64,000 nt of DNA from Sandaracinaceae bacterium. Lineage in GTDB: Bacteria; Myxococcota_A; Polyangia; Polyangiales; Sandaracinaceae. A model generated the notes under the pieces. That model was not told the origin of the DNA and did not search any database. It was given only the letters and a program-made list of their open reading frames with translations. Positions 26,332 through 37,200 of this stretch are shown one piece after another. The DNA lies in contig JACKEC010000022.1 of the NCBI GenBank assembly GCA_020633195.1, forward strand, positions 62,001-126,000, given 5' to 3'. A program made the translations under genes and the position numbers. Within the stretch, counting starts at the first letter, position 1. Each line of letters begins with the position of its first letter.

Positions 26332-27903
26332 TTGTCCGCCACGCCCCCCATCACGCAGCGCCGCCTCGCGGGCGTCGTGCTGCCGCTCTTCTCGATCCGC
26401 TCGCAGCACGACTGGGGAGTGGGCGAGCTGCCCGACCTCGCTCGGGTCGGCCCGCTCCTCGAGCGCGCCGGCCTCCGGGCGCTGATGACCCTGCCGCTCC
26501 TCGAGCCGTCCCCCGGCCAGGAGAGCCCGTACTCCCCGGTCAGCGCGTTCGCGCTCGATCCGCTGTACGTCGCGATGGACCAGGTCGAGGAGATGAAGGC
26601 GCTCGGCGGCCGTGACGCCTTCGACGACGAGGATCGCGGCTGGCTCGCCGTCGCCCGCGGCGCCTACCACGTGCGCCACGATCAGGTGCGGCCGCTGAAG
26701 GCGCGCTGGCTGGCCCGCTGCCACGCTCGGTTCGCCGCCGAGGTGGACCCGGCCTCGGAGCGCGGGCGCGACTACGCCGCGTTCGTCGCCGAGCACGCGC
26801 ACTGGCTCGAGCCGTACGCGCTGTTCCGGACCCTCAAGGATCACCACCCCCAGAGCTGGCGCGACTGGCCCGAGGCGCTGCGCGACCGCGCGCCCGAGGC
26901 GCTGGCCGAGGCGGCGCGGGCGCACGCGACGGAGATCGAGGGTCGCAAGTACGTGCAGTGGATCGCGTTCCGCCAGCTCGAGGCGGCGCACCGCGCGCTC
27001 GGCGAGCAGGGCATCTTCCTCGGGGGGGACGAGCCGTTCCTCGTCGCCGAGGACAGCGCCGACGTCTGGGCCAACCAGCACCTCTACCGCTTCGACGCCA
27101 CCGTCGGCGCGCCGCCCGACGCGTTCAGCGCGACCGGTCAGGACTGGGGGTTGCCGCCCTACCGCTGGGATCGCATCGCCGAGCTCGACTACGCGCTCTT
27201 CCGCGCGCGCGGCCGCCACGCCGCGGCGCTCTTCGACCTGGTCCGCATCGACCACGTCGTCGGCCTCTACCGGACCTACAACCGCCCCATCGACGGCGGC
27301 GACTGCTACTTCGTCCCCTTCCACCAGCCGGAGCAGCTCGCGCAGGGCGAGGCCGTCCTCGCGGCGTTCAGCGAGGCGGGCGCGGCGCTGGTCGCCGAGG
27401 ACCTCGGGGTGATCCCGGACTTCGTGCGCGAGTCGCTCGACCGCCTCGAGATCCCCGGCTTCCGGGTCCTGCGCTGGGAGCAGCGCGACGGGCGCTTCCG
27501 GCAGCCCGCCGACTGGCCCGCGGTGAGCGTCGCGACCAACGGCACCCACGACACCGAGACCACCGCGGCCTGGTGGGAGGCGCTCCCCGCCTGGGAGCGC
27601 GCCGCGATCCGCGCCATCCCCGAGCTCGGCGCGGTCCCGGAGGATCTCGCGGACAGCTGGAACCACCACGTCGAGACGGCCCTCTTCGAGGCGCTCTACG
27701 GGAGCCCGAGCCACCTCTTGATCCTGCCGATCCAGGACCTCTTCGGGCTGCGCTCGCGGATCAACGTCCCGAACACCGTCGGGCCGCAGAACTGGTCGTG
27801 GCGGCTCCCGTGGTCGGTCGAGACGATCGAGCGCGAGGACCACCTCGGCGCCCAGCTCGACTCGCTCGCGGGGCACGCCCGCCGGAGCGGCCGGCTCGAA
27901 TAG
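26332..27903 (+). CDS. malQ: 4-alpha-glucanotransferase (amylomaltase, GH77)
   Basis: 523 residues, typical for GH77. It begins at a TTG with GAGG eight bases upstream. SPYSPVSAFALDPLYV is the family substrate-loop signature. Catalytic residues are the nucleophile Asp307 in RIDH, acid Glu356 in AEDLG and stabiliser Asp407 in THDT. The enzyme moves maltosyl/glucan units between alpha-1,4 chains in glycogen or maltodextrin metabolism. No other glycogen gene is adjacent. Confidence 0.95.
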   Translation: MSATPPITQRRLAGVVLPLFSIRSQHDWGVGELPDLARVGPLLERAGLRALMTLPLLEPSPGQESPYSPVSAFALDPLYVAMDQVEEMKALGGRDAFDDEDRGWLAVARGAYHVRHDQVRPLKARWLARCHARFAAEVDPASERGRDYAAFVAEHAHWLEPYALFRTLKDHHPQSWRDWPEALRDRAPEALAEAARAHATEIEGRKYVQWIAFRQLEAAHRALGEQGIFLGGDEPFLVAEDSADVWANQHLYRFDATVGAPPDAFSATGQDWGLPPYRWDRIAELDYALFRARGRHAAALFDLVRIDHVVGLYRTYNRPIDGGDCYFVPFHQPEQLAQGEAVLAAFSEAGAALVAEDLGVIPDFVRESLDRLEIPGFRVLRWEQRDGRFRQPADWPAVSVATNGTHDTETTAAWWEALPAWERAAIRAIPELGAVPEDLADSWNHHVETALFEALYGSPSHLLILPIQDLFGLRSRINVPNTVGPQNWSWRLPWSVETIEREDHLGAQLDSLAGHARRSGRLE

Positions 27904-27941
27904 GTGCCAAGGCTCGCCGTCTGTGCGAGCTTGACCGAGCG

Positions 27942-29315
27942 ATGGAGGACCCGCTCGAGCGGCCGCCCGAGCCGCGCCGCCACGGGCTCGGCGTCCGCGT
28001 CCAGCTCATGGTCGTGCTCGGGATCGGCTTCGGTCTCTCCGTCCTGTTGCTGGGCTTCGCGACCACCCGCCTCGGCGCGCGCGCGATCGATCGCGAGCGC
28101 ATGGAGAGCGCGCGAGGCGTGGCCAGCGCCTTCCTCGAGGTGCAGTCGGTCGACGCCGAGCACCTCTCCGAGCTCGTCGGCACCGGCGGCGTCGTCGGCG
28201 TCGAGGTGCACGAGGGCGACGTCGTGCTCGCCGTCGTCGGTGAGGTCGGCCACCTCGTCGTCGAGCGTCGCCGCGGCGAGCGCCTCGTGGTCGTGCACCT
28301 CGACTCGGCCGAGGTCAGCACCGCAGGCGCGCTGCCCGGCCTCCTGTTCCTCTACGTCGGCCTCACCGCGGCGGTGATCCTGCTGCTCACCTACGTCCTG
28401 CTCACCCGCCTGATCGTGCGGCCGCTCGGCGCGCTCACGCGCGCGTCCGAGCGCATCGCGGCGGGCAAGGAGGCCCACGTCGCGGTCGAGGGCACGGCCG
28501 AGCTCGCGCGGCTCGCGGTGTCGTTCAACGAGATGCAGAAGCAGCTCGGCCGCGAGAAGGAGGCGCTGCGCGGTCGCCTCGCGGAGCTCGAGCGCACCAC
28601 CGCCGAGCTCCGGGCCGCGCAGCAGTCGCTGGTGCGCAGCGAGAAGCTCGCCTCGGTCGGCCGCCTCGCCGCGGGGATCGCGCACGAGATCGGCAACCCG
28701 CTGAGCGCGATCAGCGGCCTCGTGGAGCTCGTCGAGAGCGGCGACCTCGAGCCGGAGGAGCAACGCGAGTTCCTCTCTCGGGTGCGCAAGGAGACCGAGC
28801 GGATCAACCGGATCATCCGCGACCTGCTCGACTTCGCGCGCAGCGAACCGACCGTCCACGAGGTCGACGCGACGTGCGACGTGGTCGAGGTGGTCGAGGA
28901 CGCGGTGCGGCTCGTCGGGCCGCAGGCCGACCTGCGTCAGGTCACCCTCGAGCGCCGCTTCGAGCCCGACGTCCCGCGCGCGGCCGGCTCGGCGGCCCGG
29001 CTCGCCCAGGTCGTGCTGAACCTCCTGTTGAACGCCGCGGACGCCATCGGAGGGGAGGGCACGATCCGTCTCGAGGTCACCTCCGAGGAGGGGTGGGTCC
29101 GCCTCGTCGTCCACGACACCGGGCCGGGGATCCCGCCCGAGATCCTCGGCGAGCTGTTCGAGCCCTTCGTCACGACGAAGCCCCCCGGAGAGGGCACGGG
29201 CCTCGGCCTCGCGGTCTGCCACACCCTCGTCGAGCAGCTCGGGGGGACGCTCGAGGCCGAGAACCCGGCCGAGGGAGGGGCTCGCTTCACGGTGCGCCTG
29301 CCGGCCGCGGCGTAA
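27942..29315 (+). CDS. Membrane sensor histidine kinase, no adjacent response regulator
   Basis: 457 residues from ATG 27942. Two membrane helices (about 22-42 and 134-160) flank a small periplasmic region of about 90 residues. Then a HAMP domain (LIVRPLGALTRASERIAAG), a coiled-coil, HisKA with phosphoacceptor His248 in GIAHEIGNPLSA, and HATPase with NLLLNAADA (N box), DTGPGIP and GTGLGLAVC. All motifs are intact. No response regulator gene lies beside it, so it is an orphan kinase. It follows malQ by 38 bases. Confidence 0.95.
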   Translation: MEDPLERPPEPRRHGLGVRVQLMVVLGIGFGLSVLLLGFATTRLGARAIDRERMESARGVASAFLEVQSVDAEHLSELVGTGGVVGVEVHEGDVVLAVVGEVGHLVVERRRGERLVVVHLDSAEVSTAGALPGLLFLYVGLTAAVILLLTYVLLTRLIVRPLGALTRASERIAAGKEAHVAVEGTAELARLAVSFNEMQKQLGREKEALRGRLAELERTTAELRAAQQSLVRSEKLASVGRLAAGIAHEIGNPLSAISGLVELVESGDLEPEEQREFLSRVRKETERINRIIRDLLDFARSEPTVHEVDATCDVVEVVEDAVRLVGPQADLRQVTLERRFEPDVPRAAGSAARLAQVVLNLLLNAADAIGGEGTIRLEVTSEEGWVRLVVHDTGPGIPPEILGELFEPFVTTKPPGEGTGLGLAVCHTLVEQLGGTLEAENPAEGGARFTVRLPAAA

Positions 29316-29362
29316 CCCCCTGCGTGTTGCACGAGCGGAAGCTTCGGTTATCAGTGTCGATC

Positions 29363-31291
29363 GTGCGGTCCTTCGTCTTCGCCTTCTTCTTGCTGGTCCC
29401 CGGCCTCGCCCTCGCGCAGCCCTCCCCCGAGGAGGCGTGTCGCGTCGACCCCGACGGCTGCGTCGCCGAAGCGAACCAGCTCCTCTCCCAGAGCGAGAGC
29501 CTCGATCGCGTCGTCGCGCTCTACCGCGTCGCCTGCAACCGCGGGCAGTGGGAGGGCTGCCGCCGGCTCGGCGCGCTGTACGCGGTCGGCCGCGGCGTCC
29601 CGCGCGAGCTCCCGCGCGCCGCGACGCTCTTCGAGCTCGCGTGCGACGGCGGCGAGCAGCTCGCGTGCCTGCACCTCGGGCTGATGCGGCTCCACGGCAC
29701 CGGCGTTCGGCAAGACGCCGAGGCGGGCTACCGGCTGGTGAGCGGCGCGTGCGACGCGGGCGCGCGCGGCGCGTGCGGGCACCTCGCGACCTGCTTCGCG
29801 GACGGCCTCGGCGTCACCGCGGATCCGGCCCGCGCGGAGCAGCTCCGGCAGCGCGAGTGTGTCAATGATCCTTCCTCCTGTGGAGGCAGCGCCTCGGAGG
29901 CCGAGCAGCGCGATCCGGCCGAGGCCCTCGCCGACTACCGCACCGCGTGCGAGCGGCAGCGCGACGCCAACGCCTGCCTGCGGCTCGGGGTGATGGTCCG
30001 CGACGGCAGCGGCGCCGCGCCGGACCCGGCGGCGGCGGCGGTGTGGTTCGCGCGCGCGTGCGCCGGCGGCGAGGCCGCGGGCTGCAACCACGTCGGCGTC
30101 GCCTACGAGGACGGCACCGGCGTGCGCCGCGATCTCACGCGCGCCGCGCAGCTCTTCGAGCGCGCCTGCGACGCGGGCTTCCAGCTCGGCTGCAGCAACT
30201 TCGGGCGCATGCTCGAGACGGGTCGCGGGGTCACCCAGGACGTGGCGCGCGCCCGCGGGCTCTACCAGGCGGCGTGCGAGGCGGGCGCGTTCCTCGGCTG
30301 CAACAACCTCGGCCTCGTCTACGAGGAGGGCGTCGGCGTCCCCGCCGATCTGGGGCGCGCCGCGGCGCTGTATCGGCAAGCCTGCGAGGGCGGCGCGCGC
30401 CTCGGCTGCTACCACCTCGGCCTCCTCACGGAGGACGGGCGCGGCGTGACGCGAAGCCTCGTGGACGCCTCCAACCTGTTCCGCCAGGCGTGCGACGGAT
30501 CGGTCGCGTACGGCTGCACCGCGCTCGGCACGATGATGCTCGCGGGGCGCGGCATGCGGCAGGACCTCCCCGCGGCGTCGCGCCTCTACGCGACGGGCTG
30601 CGAGCTCAACGACCAGTACGCCTGCGTGCAGCTCGGGATCCTCTATGAGGAGGGCCGCGGGGTCGCCCAGAACGTGCTCGGCGCGTCGCGCCTGTACGAG
30701 CACGCGTGCGACGCCGAGGAGTGGACGGGCTGCACGCGCCTCGGGCTGCTCCACCAGAGCGGGCAGGGCGTCGACCAGGACGACGCGCGCGCGCTCGAGC
30801 TGTTCCGGCGCGGCTGCGAGGGCGAGGACCTGCGCGGCTGCATCGGCCTCGGCTACATGCACGAGCGGGGCGCGGGCGTTCATCAGGACTACACCGCGGC
30901 GCGCGCGCTCTACACGCGCGCCTGCGACGGCGGGATGCTGCGCGGCTGCAACAACCTCGGCTTCCTCTACCTCCGGGGGCTCGGGGTCACGAGCGAGCCG
31001 GCGCGCGCGGCGGAGCTGTTCCGGCGCGCGTGCGACGGACGCAACGCGCTCGGCTGCTCGAACCTCGGCAGCCTCTACCTCGCCGGCTCCGGCGTGAGCG
31101 CCGACCCCGCGCAGGCGGCGCGGCTCTTCGAGCGCGCCTGCTCCATGGGCGCGCCCCGCGGCTGCTTCAACCTCGGCCTCCAGGTCCAGGCGGGCAACGG
31201 GATCGAGGCGAACGCCACGCGCGCCACGCAGCTCTTCCAGCAATCCTGCCAGGGCGGCTACCAGCCCGCTTGCGCGCGCAGCGGCTCTTGA
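29363..31291 (+). CDS. Exported Cys-rich Sel1-repeat protein
   Basis: About 642 residues. A signal peptide (FVFAFFLLVPGLALA) is followed by about sixteen Sel1-like repeats of about 36 residues. Most carry two Cys, as in ACDGG..GCxNLGxLYxxGxGV..RAAxLFxxAC. Paired Cys in each repeat resemble the disulphide-locked Hcp-type Sel1 proteins, so a secreted or periplasmic scaffold that binds proteins is likely. Two in-frame GTG starts exist (29354 and 29363); I use 29363. One interior region (about residues 165-190) is a non-repeat Ser/Glu spacer. Confidence 0.88.
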   Translation: MRSFVFAFFLLVPGLALAQPSPEEACRVDPDGCVAEANQLLSQSESLDRVVALYRVACNRGQWEGCRRLGALYAVGRGVPRELPRAATLFELACDGGEQLACLHLGLMRLHGTGVRQDAEAGYRLVSGACDAGARGACGHLATCFADGLGVTADPARAEQLRQRECVNDPSSCGGSASEAEQRDPAEALADYRTACERQRDANACLRLGVMVRDGSGAAPDPAAAAVWFARACAGGEAAGCNHVGVAYEDGTGVRRDLTRAAQLFERACDAGFQLGCSNFGRMLETGRGVTQDVARARGLYQAACEAGAFLGCNNLGLVYEEGVGVPADLGRAAALYRQACEGGARLGCYHLGLLTEDGRGVTRSLVDASNLFRQACDGSVAYGCTALGTMMLAGRGMRQDLPAASRLYATGCELNDQYACVQLGILYEEGRGVAQNVLGASRLYEHACDAEEWTGCTRLGLLHQSGQGVDQDDARALELFRRGCEGEDLRGCIGLGYMHERGAGVHQDYTAARALYTRACDGGMLRGCNNLGFLYLRGLGVTSEPARAAELFRRACDGRNALGCSNLGSLYLAGSGVSADPAQAARLFERACSMGAPRGCFNLGLQVQAGNGIEANATRATQLFQQSCQGGYQPACARSGS

Positions 31292-31295
31292 GCCG

Positions 31296-33197
<1,902 letters not shown>

Positions 33198-33205
33198 GGC
33201 GGCTC

Positions 33206-33808
33206 CTAGCGCGCCCCCGTCCGGATCACCCGGGCGTCCGTGACGATGACGTCGACGGGCTGATCGTCGGGGCGCGTGGGCACCTCCACGATCCGCTCGA
33301 AGTCGAAGATCAGCGCGACGCGCAACGCGTCGAGCCGCGGCAGGAGCCGATCGTAGAAGCCCTTGCCGTAGCCGATCCGGTGGCCGCGCTCGTCGACCGC
33401 GAGCGCCGGCACGAGCACCAGATCGATCGCCTCGTCGGCGACGCGCTCGGAGGTCTCGCGCGGCTGCCGGAACATCATCCCGCTCTCCTCGAGCTCGTCG
33501 CCCTCGCGCCACGCGCGCAGCTCGAGGTCGTCGCGGGCGGGCGTCATCCGGGTCGTCGCGACCGCCTTGCCGTCGCGCCACGCCGCCTCGACGAGCGCGC
33601 CGGTCTGCACCTCGCGCCCCATCGACACGAACGCGAGGACGGTGCGCGCGGCGGCCCACTCGGGCAGGGCGAGCACGCGCTCGGTGATCGCCGCGGAGCG
33701 CTGATCGCGACCCTCGGCGGGCAGGGCTCGCCGCGTCGCGAGGCGGCGCGTGCGGATCTCGCCCTTGAGCTGCAGGCGGATGGAGTCTTCGTCGGGATCG
33801 CGCGGCAT
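33206..33808 (-). CDS. fau: 5-formyltetrahydrofolate cyclo-ligase
   Basis: 200 residues. Family signatures are visible: basic N-terminus with RRALPAE, VLVPALAVDERGHRIGYGKGFYDR (about 134-157), and the late VDVIVTD. It converts 5-formyl-THF to 5,10-methenyl-THF using ATP. It lies 12 bases after zapA and just before uvrC, all on the same strand. In many proteobacteria 6S RNA sits between zapA and fau, but the gap here is too small. Confidence 0.93.
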   Translation of the reverse strand: MPRDPDEDSIRLQLKGEIRTRRLATRRALPAEGRDQRSAAITERVLALPEWAAARTVLAFVSMGREVQTGALVEAAWRDGKAVATTRMTPARDDLELRAWREGDELEESGMMFRQPRETSERVADEAIDLVLVPALAVDERGHRIGYGKGFYDRLLPRLDALRVALIFDFERIVEVPTRPDDQPVDVIVTDARVIRTGAR

Positions 33809-33820
33809 CGCCGCGGCCTG

Positions 33821-34114
33821 TCACGCTTCGAGGCGCTCGTCGATCCGCGCGATCGCGCGGGCGATCGTCTCGCGCGCGGACTGCTCGACCTCGCGCCGGC
33901 GTCGCTCGGCCGTCACGAGGTCGTCGGCGAGGCCGAGCGCGACGACGGCCAGGAGCTGCGCGGGCGTCGCGGTGCGCTTGGCCTTGGTCCCGAGGTCCTC
34001 GATCCTGTCGTTGATCATCCGCGCGAGCACGTGGAGGTGCTCCTCGTCGGCGTCGGACGTCATCCGGTACTTGGACCCGGCGATCTCGAGAGTGACGTTT
34101 CTTTTCTCGTTCAC
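33821..34114 (-). CDS. zapA: Cell division protein ZapA
   Basis: 97 residues, usual for ZapA. The N-terminal beta strand region (VTLEIAGSKYRMTSDADEEHL) and VLARMINDRIEDL are followed by a long coiled-coil helix. ZapA crosslinks FtsZ filaments at the septum. The start is a GTG with GAGG upstream. It heads the zapA-fau-uvrC operon and is divergent from the large TPR gene. Confidence 0.93.
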   Translation of the reverse strand: MNEKRNVTLEIAGSKYRMTSDADEEHLHVLARMINDRIEDLGTKAKRTATPAQLLAVVALGLADDLVTAERRRREVEQSARETIARAIARIDERLEA

Positions 34115-34233
34115 GTGGCCTCGATCCGCCGCGACTGTAAGTGCCGCAACAACGACGCGTCAAGCGCGGCACCATGATACCCTTCGGCCTTCGTCGTCCA
34201 GCTCGTCGAGGCGCGACCTCTCACCCCCCGATC

Positions 34234-37200
34234 ATGCAAGTCGCCTGTCCTTCCTGCTCCGCCGAGTACCCTGTCGACGAGCGTCGGCTGCCGGCCAGTG
34301 GTCTCAAGATGCGATGCCCGAAGTGCGGGGCTCGCTTCCACGTCCAGGCCGACGGTCGCGTCGAGGCCGCGGACGCGCCGGCCGCGCCGTCGGTCCCCAA
34401 GCCGCCGGGGATTCCGCGGCCCGGATCGATCCCGAAGCCGGGCGCGCCGCGGATCCCGAAGCCCCCGCCGGCGGGCGCCTTCGGCGACGCCGAGGACCTC
34501 GATCTCCCCGCGCCGCGAGGCGCCAAGCCGCCCGCGCCGCCGGCTCCGCCGGCCTTCGACGGCCTCGACCTCCCGGCACCGCGCGGTGCGAAGAAGGCGC
34601 CGATCGCGCCGCCGATGGACGACCTCGACCTGCCTGCGCCTCGGGGCGCGGTGAAGGCGCCGCCGATGGAGGACCTGGATCTGCCGGCGCCGCGCGGTGC
34701 GAAGAAGGCGCCGATCGCGCCGCCGATGGACGACCTGGATCTGCCGGCGCCGCGCGGTGCGAAGAAGGCGCCGATCGCGCCGCCGATGGACGACCTGGAT
34801 CTGCCGGCGCCGCGCGGGGCGAAAAAGGCGCCGATCGCGCCGCCGATGGACGACCTGGACCTGCCGGCGCCGCGCGGCGCGAAGAAGGCGCCGATCGCGC
34901 CGCCGATGGACGACCTGGATCTGCCGGCGCCGCGCGCGGCCAACCCCGCGACGGTCTCGGACTTCGACCTCGATCTCCCCGCGCCGAAGGGGCCGATGGC
35001 GCCCCCGGTCCCCGAGTCGCTCGACCTCGATCTGCCGGCGCCGCGCTCGGCGCTCGCGGAGGAGGGCTACACGCCCTTCGACGACCTCGATCTGCCGGCC
35101 GCCAAGAGCGCCGCCGACCTGCCCGTGCTCAAGGGCTTCGACGACCTCGACCTCCCCACGCCCAAGTCCAAGTCGGTCATCCAGCAGGCCGACGAGGCCT
35201 TCGGCGACCTCGACCTCCCGATGCCCAAGGGCCAGGCCCAGGCGGACGACGGCTTCGGCGATCTGGACCTGCCGATCCCCAAGGCGCACGCGGACCTGCC
35301 CGCGCCCAAGTCCTTCGGGGATCTCGAGCTGCCGAACCCGGGCTCCGACGAGGTCGACTTCGGCGAGCTCGATCTGCCGACCCCCCGCGACGTCACGGAT
35401 CTGCCGAGGGCGTCGGAGCACACCGACTTGCCGGCGGTGTCGGGGGCGATGGATCTCCCCGCGCCCAAGGGCGCCGGCGGCCTCGACGACCTCGCGCTCC
35501 CGGAGCCGCGCGCCCACGCGCCCGTACCGAGCGGTCACGAGCTCGGCGGGCATCAGGGGGTCGGTGCCGCGTACGGCGAGCTCGACCTGACCGACGGCGT
35601 CGTCCCCGGCGGCGACGACATGGAGTTCGCCGACCTCCCGCAGGGCGACGGAGATGGACGCGACTCGCTGCCGCCGCCGCGCGTCGCGGTCGGCAAGACC
35701 CGCAAGGCGCCGAAGGCCGACACCGGCCCGAAGAAGAGCCGCGCGGCGCTGATCGCCGGGGTCCTCCTCGTCCTGTTGCTCGGCGGAGGCGCCGCCCTCG
35801 GGCTCACCCCGTACGGCATCTTCGGCATCAACCTGCTCGAGCCGTTCCTCCCCGGGGCAGGCGATCCGGCGCAGGTCCAGGCGGCCATCCGCACCGCCGA
35901 GGAGCGCGCGGCCAGCGACCGCTGGCAGGACATCCGCGCGGCCCGCGTCACGCTCGGCAACGCGCGCCGCGAGGCGGGCCTCAACAAGGAGATCCTCGCG
36001 CGGAGCCTGCTGCACGAGGGTCTCTACCGCGTCCGCTTCGCGCCGAACGCGACCTCGCGTCGGGCCTCGGCGATCCGCGCTCGCATGATGGAGCGGGAGA
36101 TGGCTGGCCCGGAGGTCTCGCTCGCGTTCGCGGCCGACGACCTCGCGGGAGGGGACGTCGTGTCCGCTCGTCGGTCGCTCGGCCCCGCGCTGAACTCGGC
36201 GGCGACCGATCCCTACGTCGGGCTCGTCGCGGGCGAGCTCGAGCTGGCCACGGGCAACCTCGAGGAGGCCGAGCTCGCGTTCGCTGGCGCCACGGGCGCG
36301 GGCGCGCGCGCCCTCTGGGGCGTCGCGCGGGTGAAGCTGCGCGGCGAGGATCGCGCGGCGGCGCGGGCCGCGGTCGACGCGGTGCTCGCCGTCAGCCCCG
36401 AGCACGGCGACGCCCTCGTGGCGAGCGCGACGCTGCTCCGCGAGGCCGGCCAGGAGGACGAGGCCATCGCGATCGCGCGACGCGTCGGGGGCGCCGGTGA
36501 GGACGGGCTGCGCGCGTCGCCGACGGCCCGCGCCGAGGCGTGGACGCTCGTCGGCGAGGTCCAGGAGCGACGCGGTCGTCAGACGCTCGCGCTCGCGGCC
36601 TACGAGAGCGCGCTCACGGCGGTCGACGCCCACGTCCCCGCCCTGCTCGGCGCGGGTCGCGTGCTGCTCGCGGACCGGCCGTCCGACGCGCTGCCCCGCT
36701 TCGAGTCGGTGCTGCACGCGCAGAACGCCGCGCAGGTGCTGCTCCCGAACGGCCGCAACGCACAGCAAGAGGCGCAGCTCGGCGCCGCGCGCGCGATGCT
36801 GGCGCTCGACCGCGTGCAGGAGGCGAAGACCAACCTCGACGCGCTCGCGACGGAGCTCGACGAGGACGGAGAGGTGCTGCTCTGGCTCGGCAAGGCGGAG
36901 CTCGCGCTCGATCCGCCGCTCCAGTCGGCGGCCGAGGATCACTTCCGCACCGCGATCCAGGTGGCGCCGCAGATGTTCGAGGCGTACCTCGCGCTCGCGG
37001 AGCTCTTCCTCGAGACCGAGCGCGGCGCCGACACCGGCCTCGTCCTCGAGCAGGCCGTCTCGCGGGTCCCCGAGACGGCGGAGATGCGCTACCAGCTCGG
37101 CCAGTTCGAGCTCCGCCGGAACCGGCACGCCGAGGCGATCCGCGAGCTGCGACGAGCGCTCGCGCTCGACGACTCGCTGCCCCCGGCGCTCTTCGCGCTC

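Noticed and set aside
33809..33820. 6S RNA between zapA and fau
   Set aside because: The gap is 12 bases, far too small.
34681..34935. Regular 60-bp repeats as a CRISPR array
   Set aside because: The repeats are contiguous without spacers, in reading frame, and encode a Pro-rich linker.
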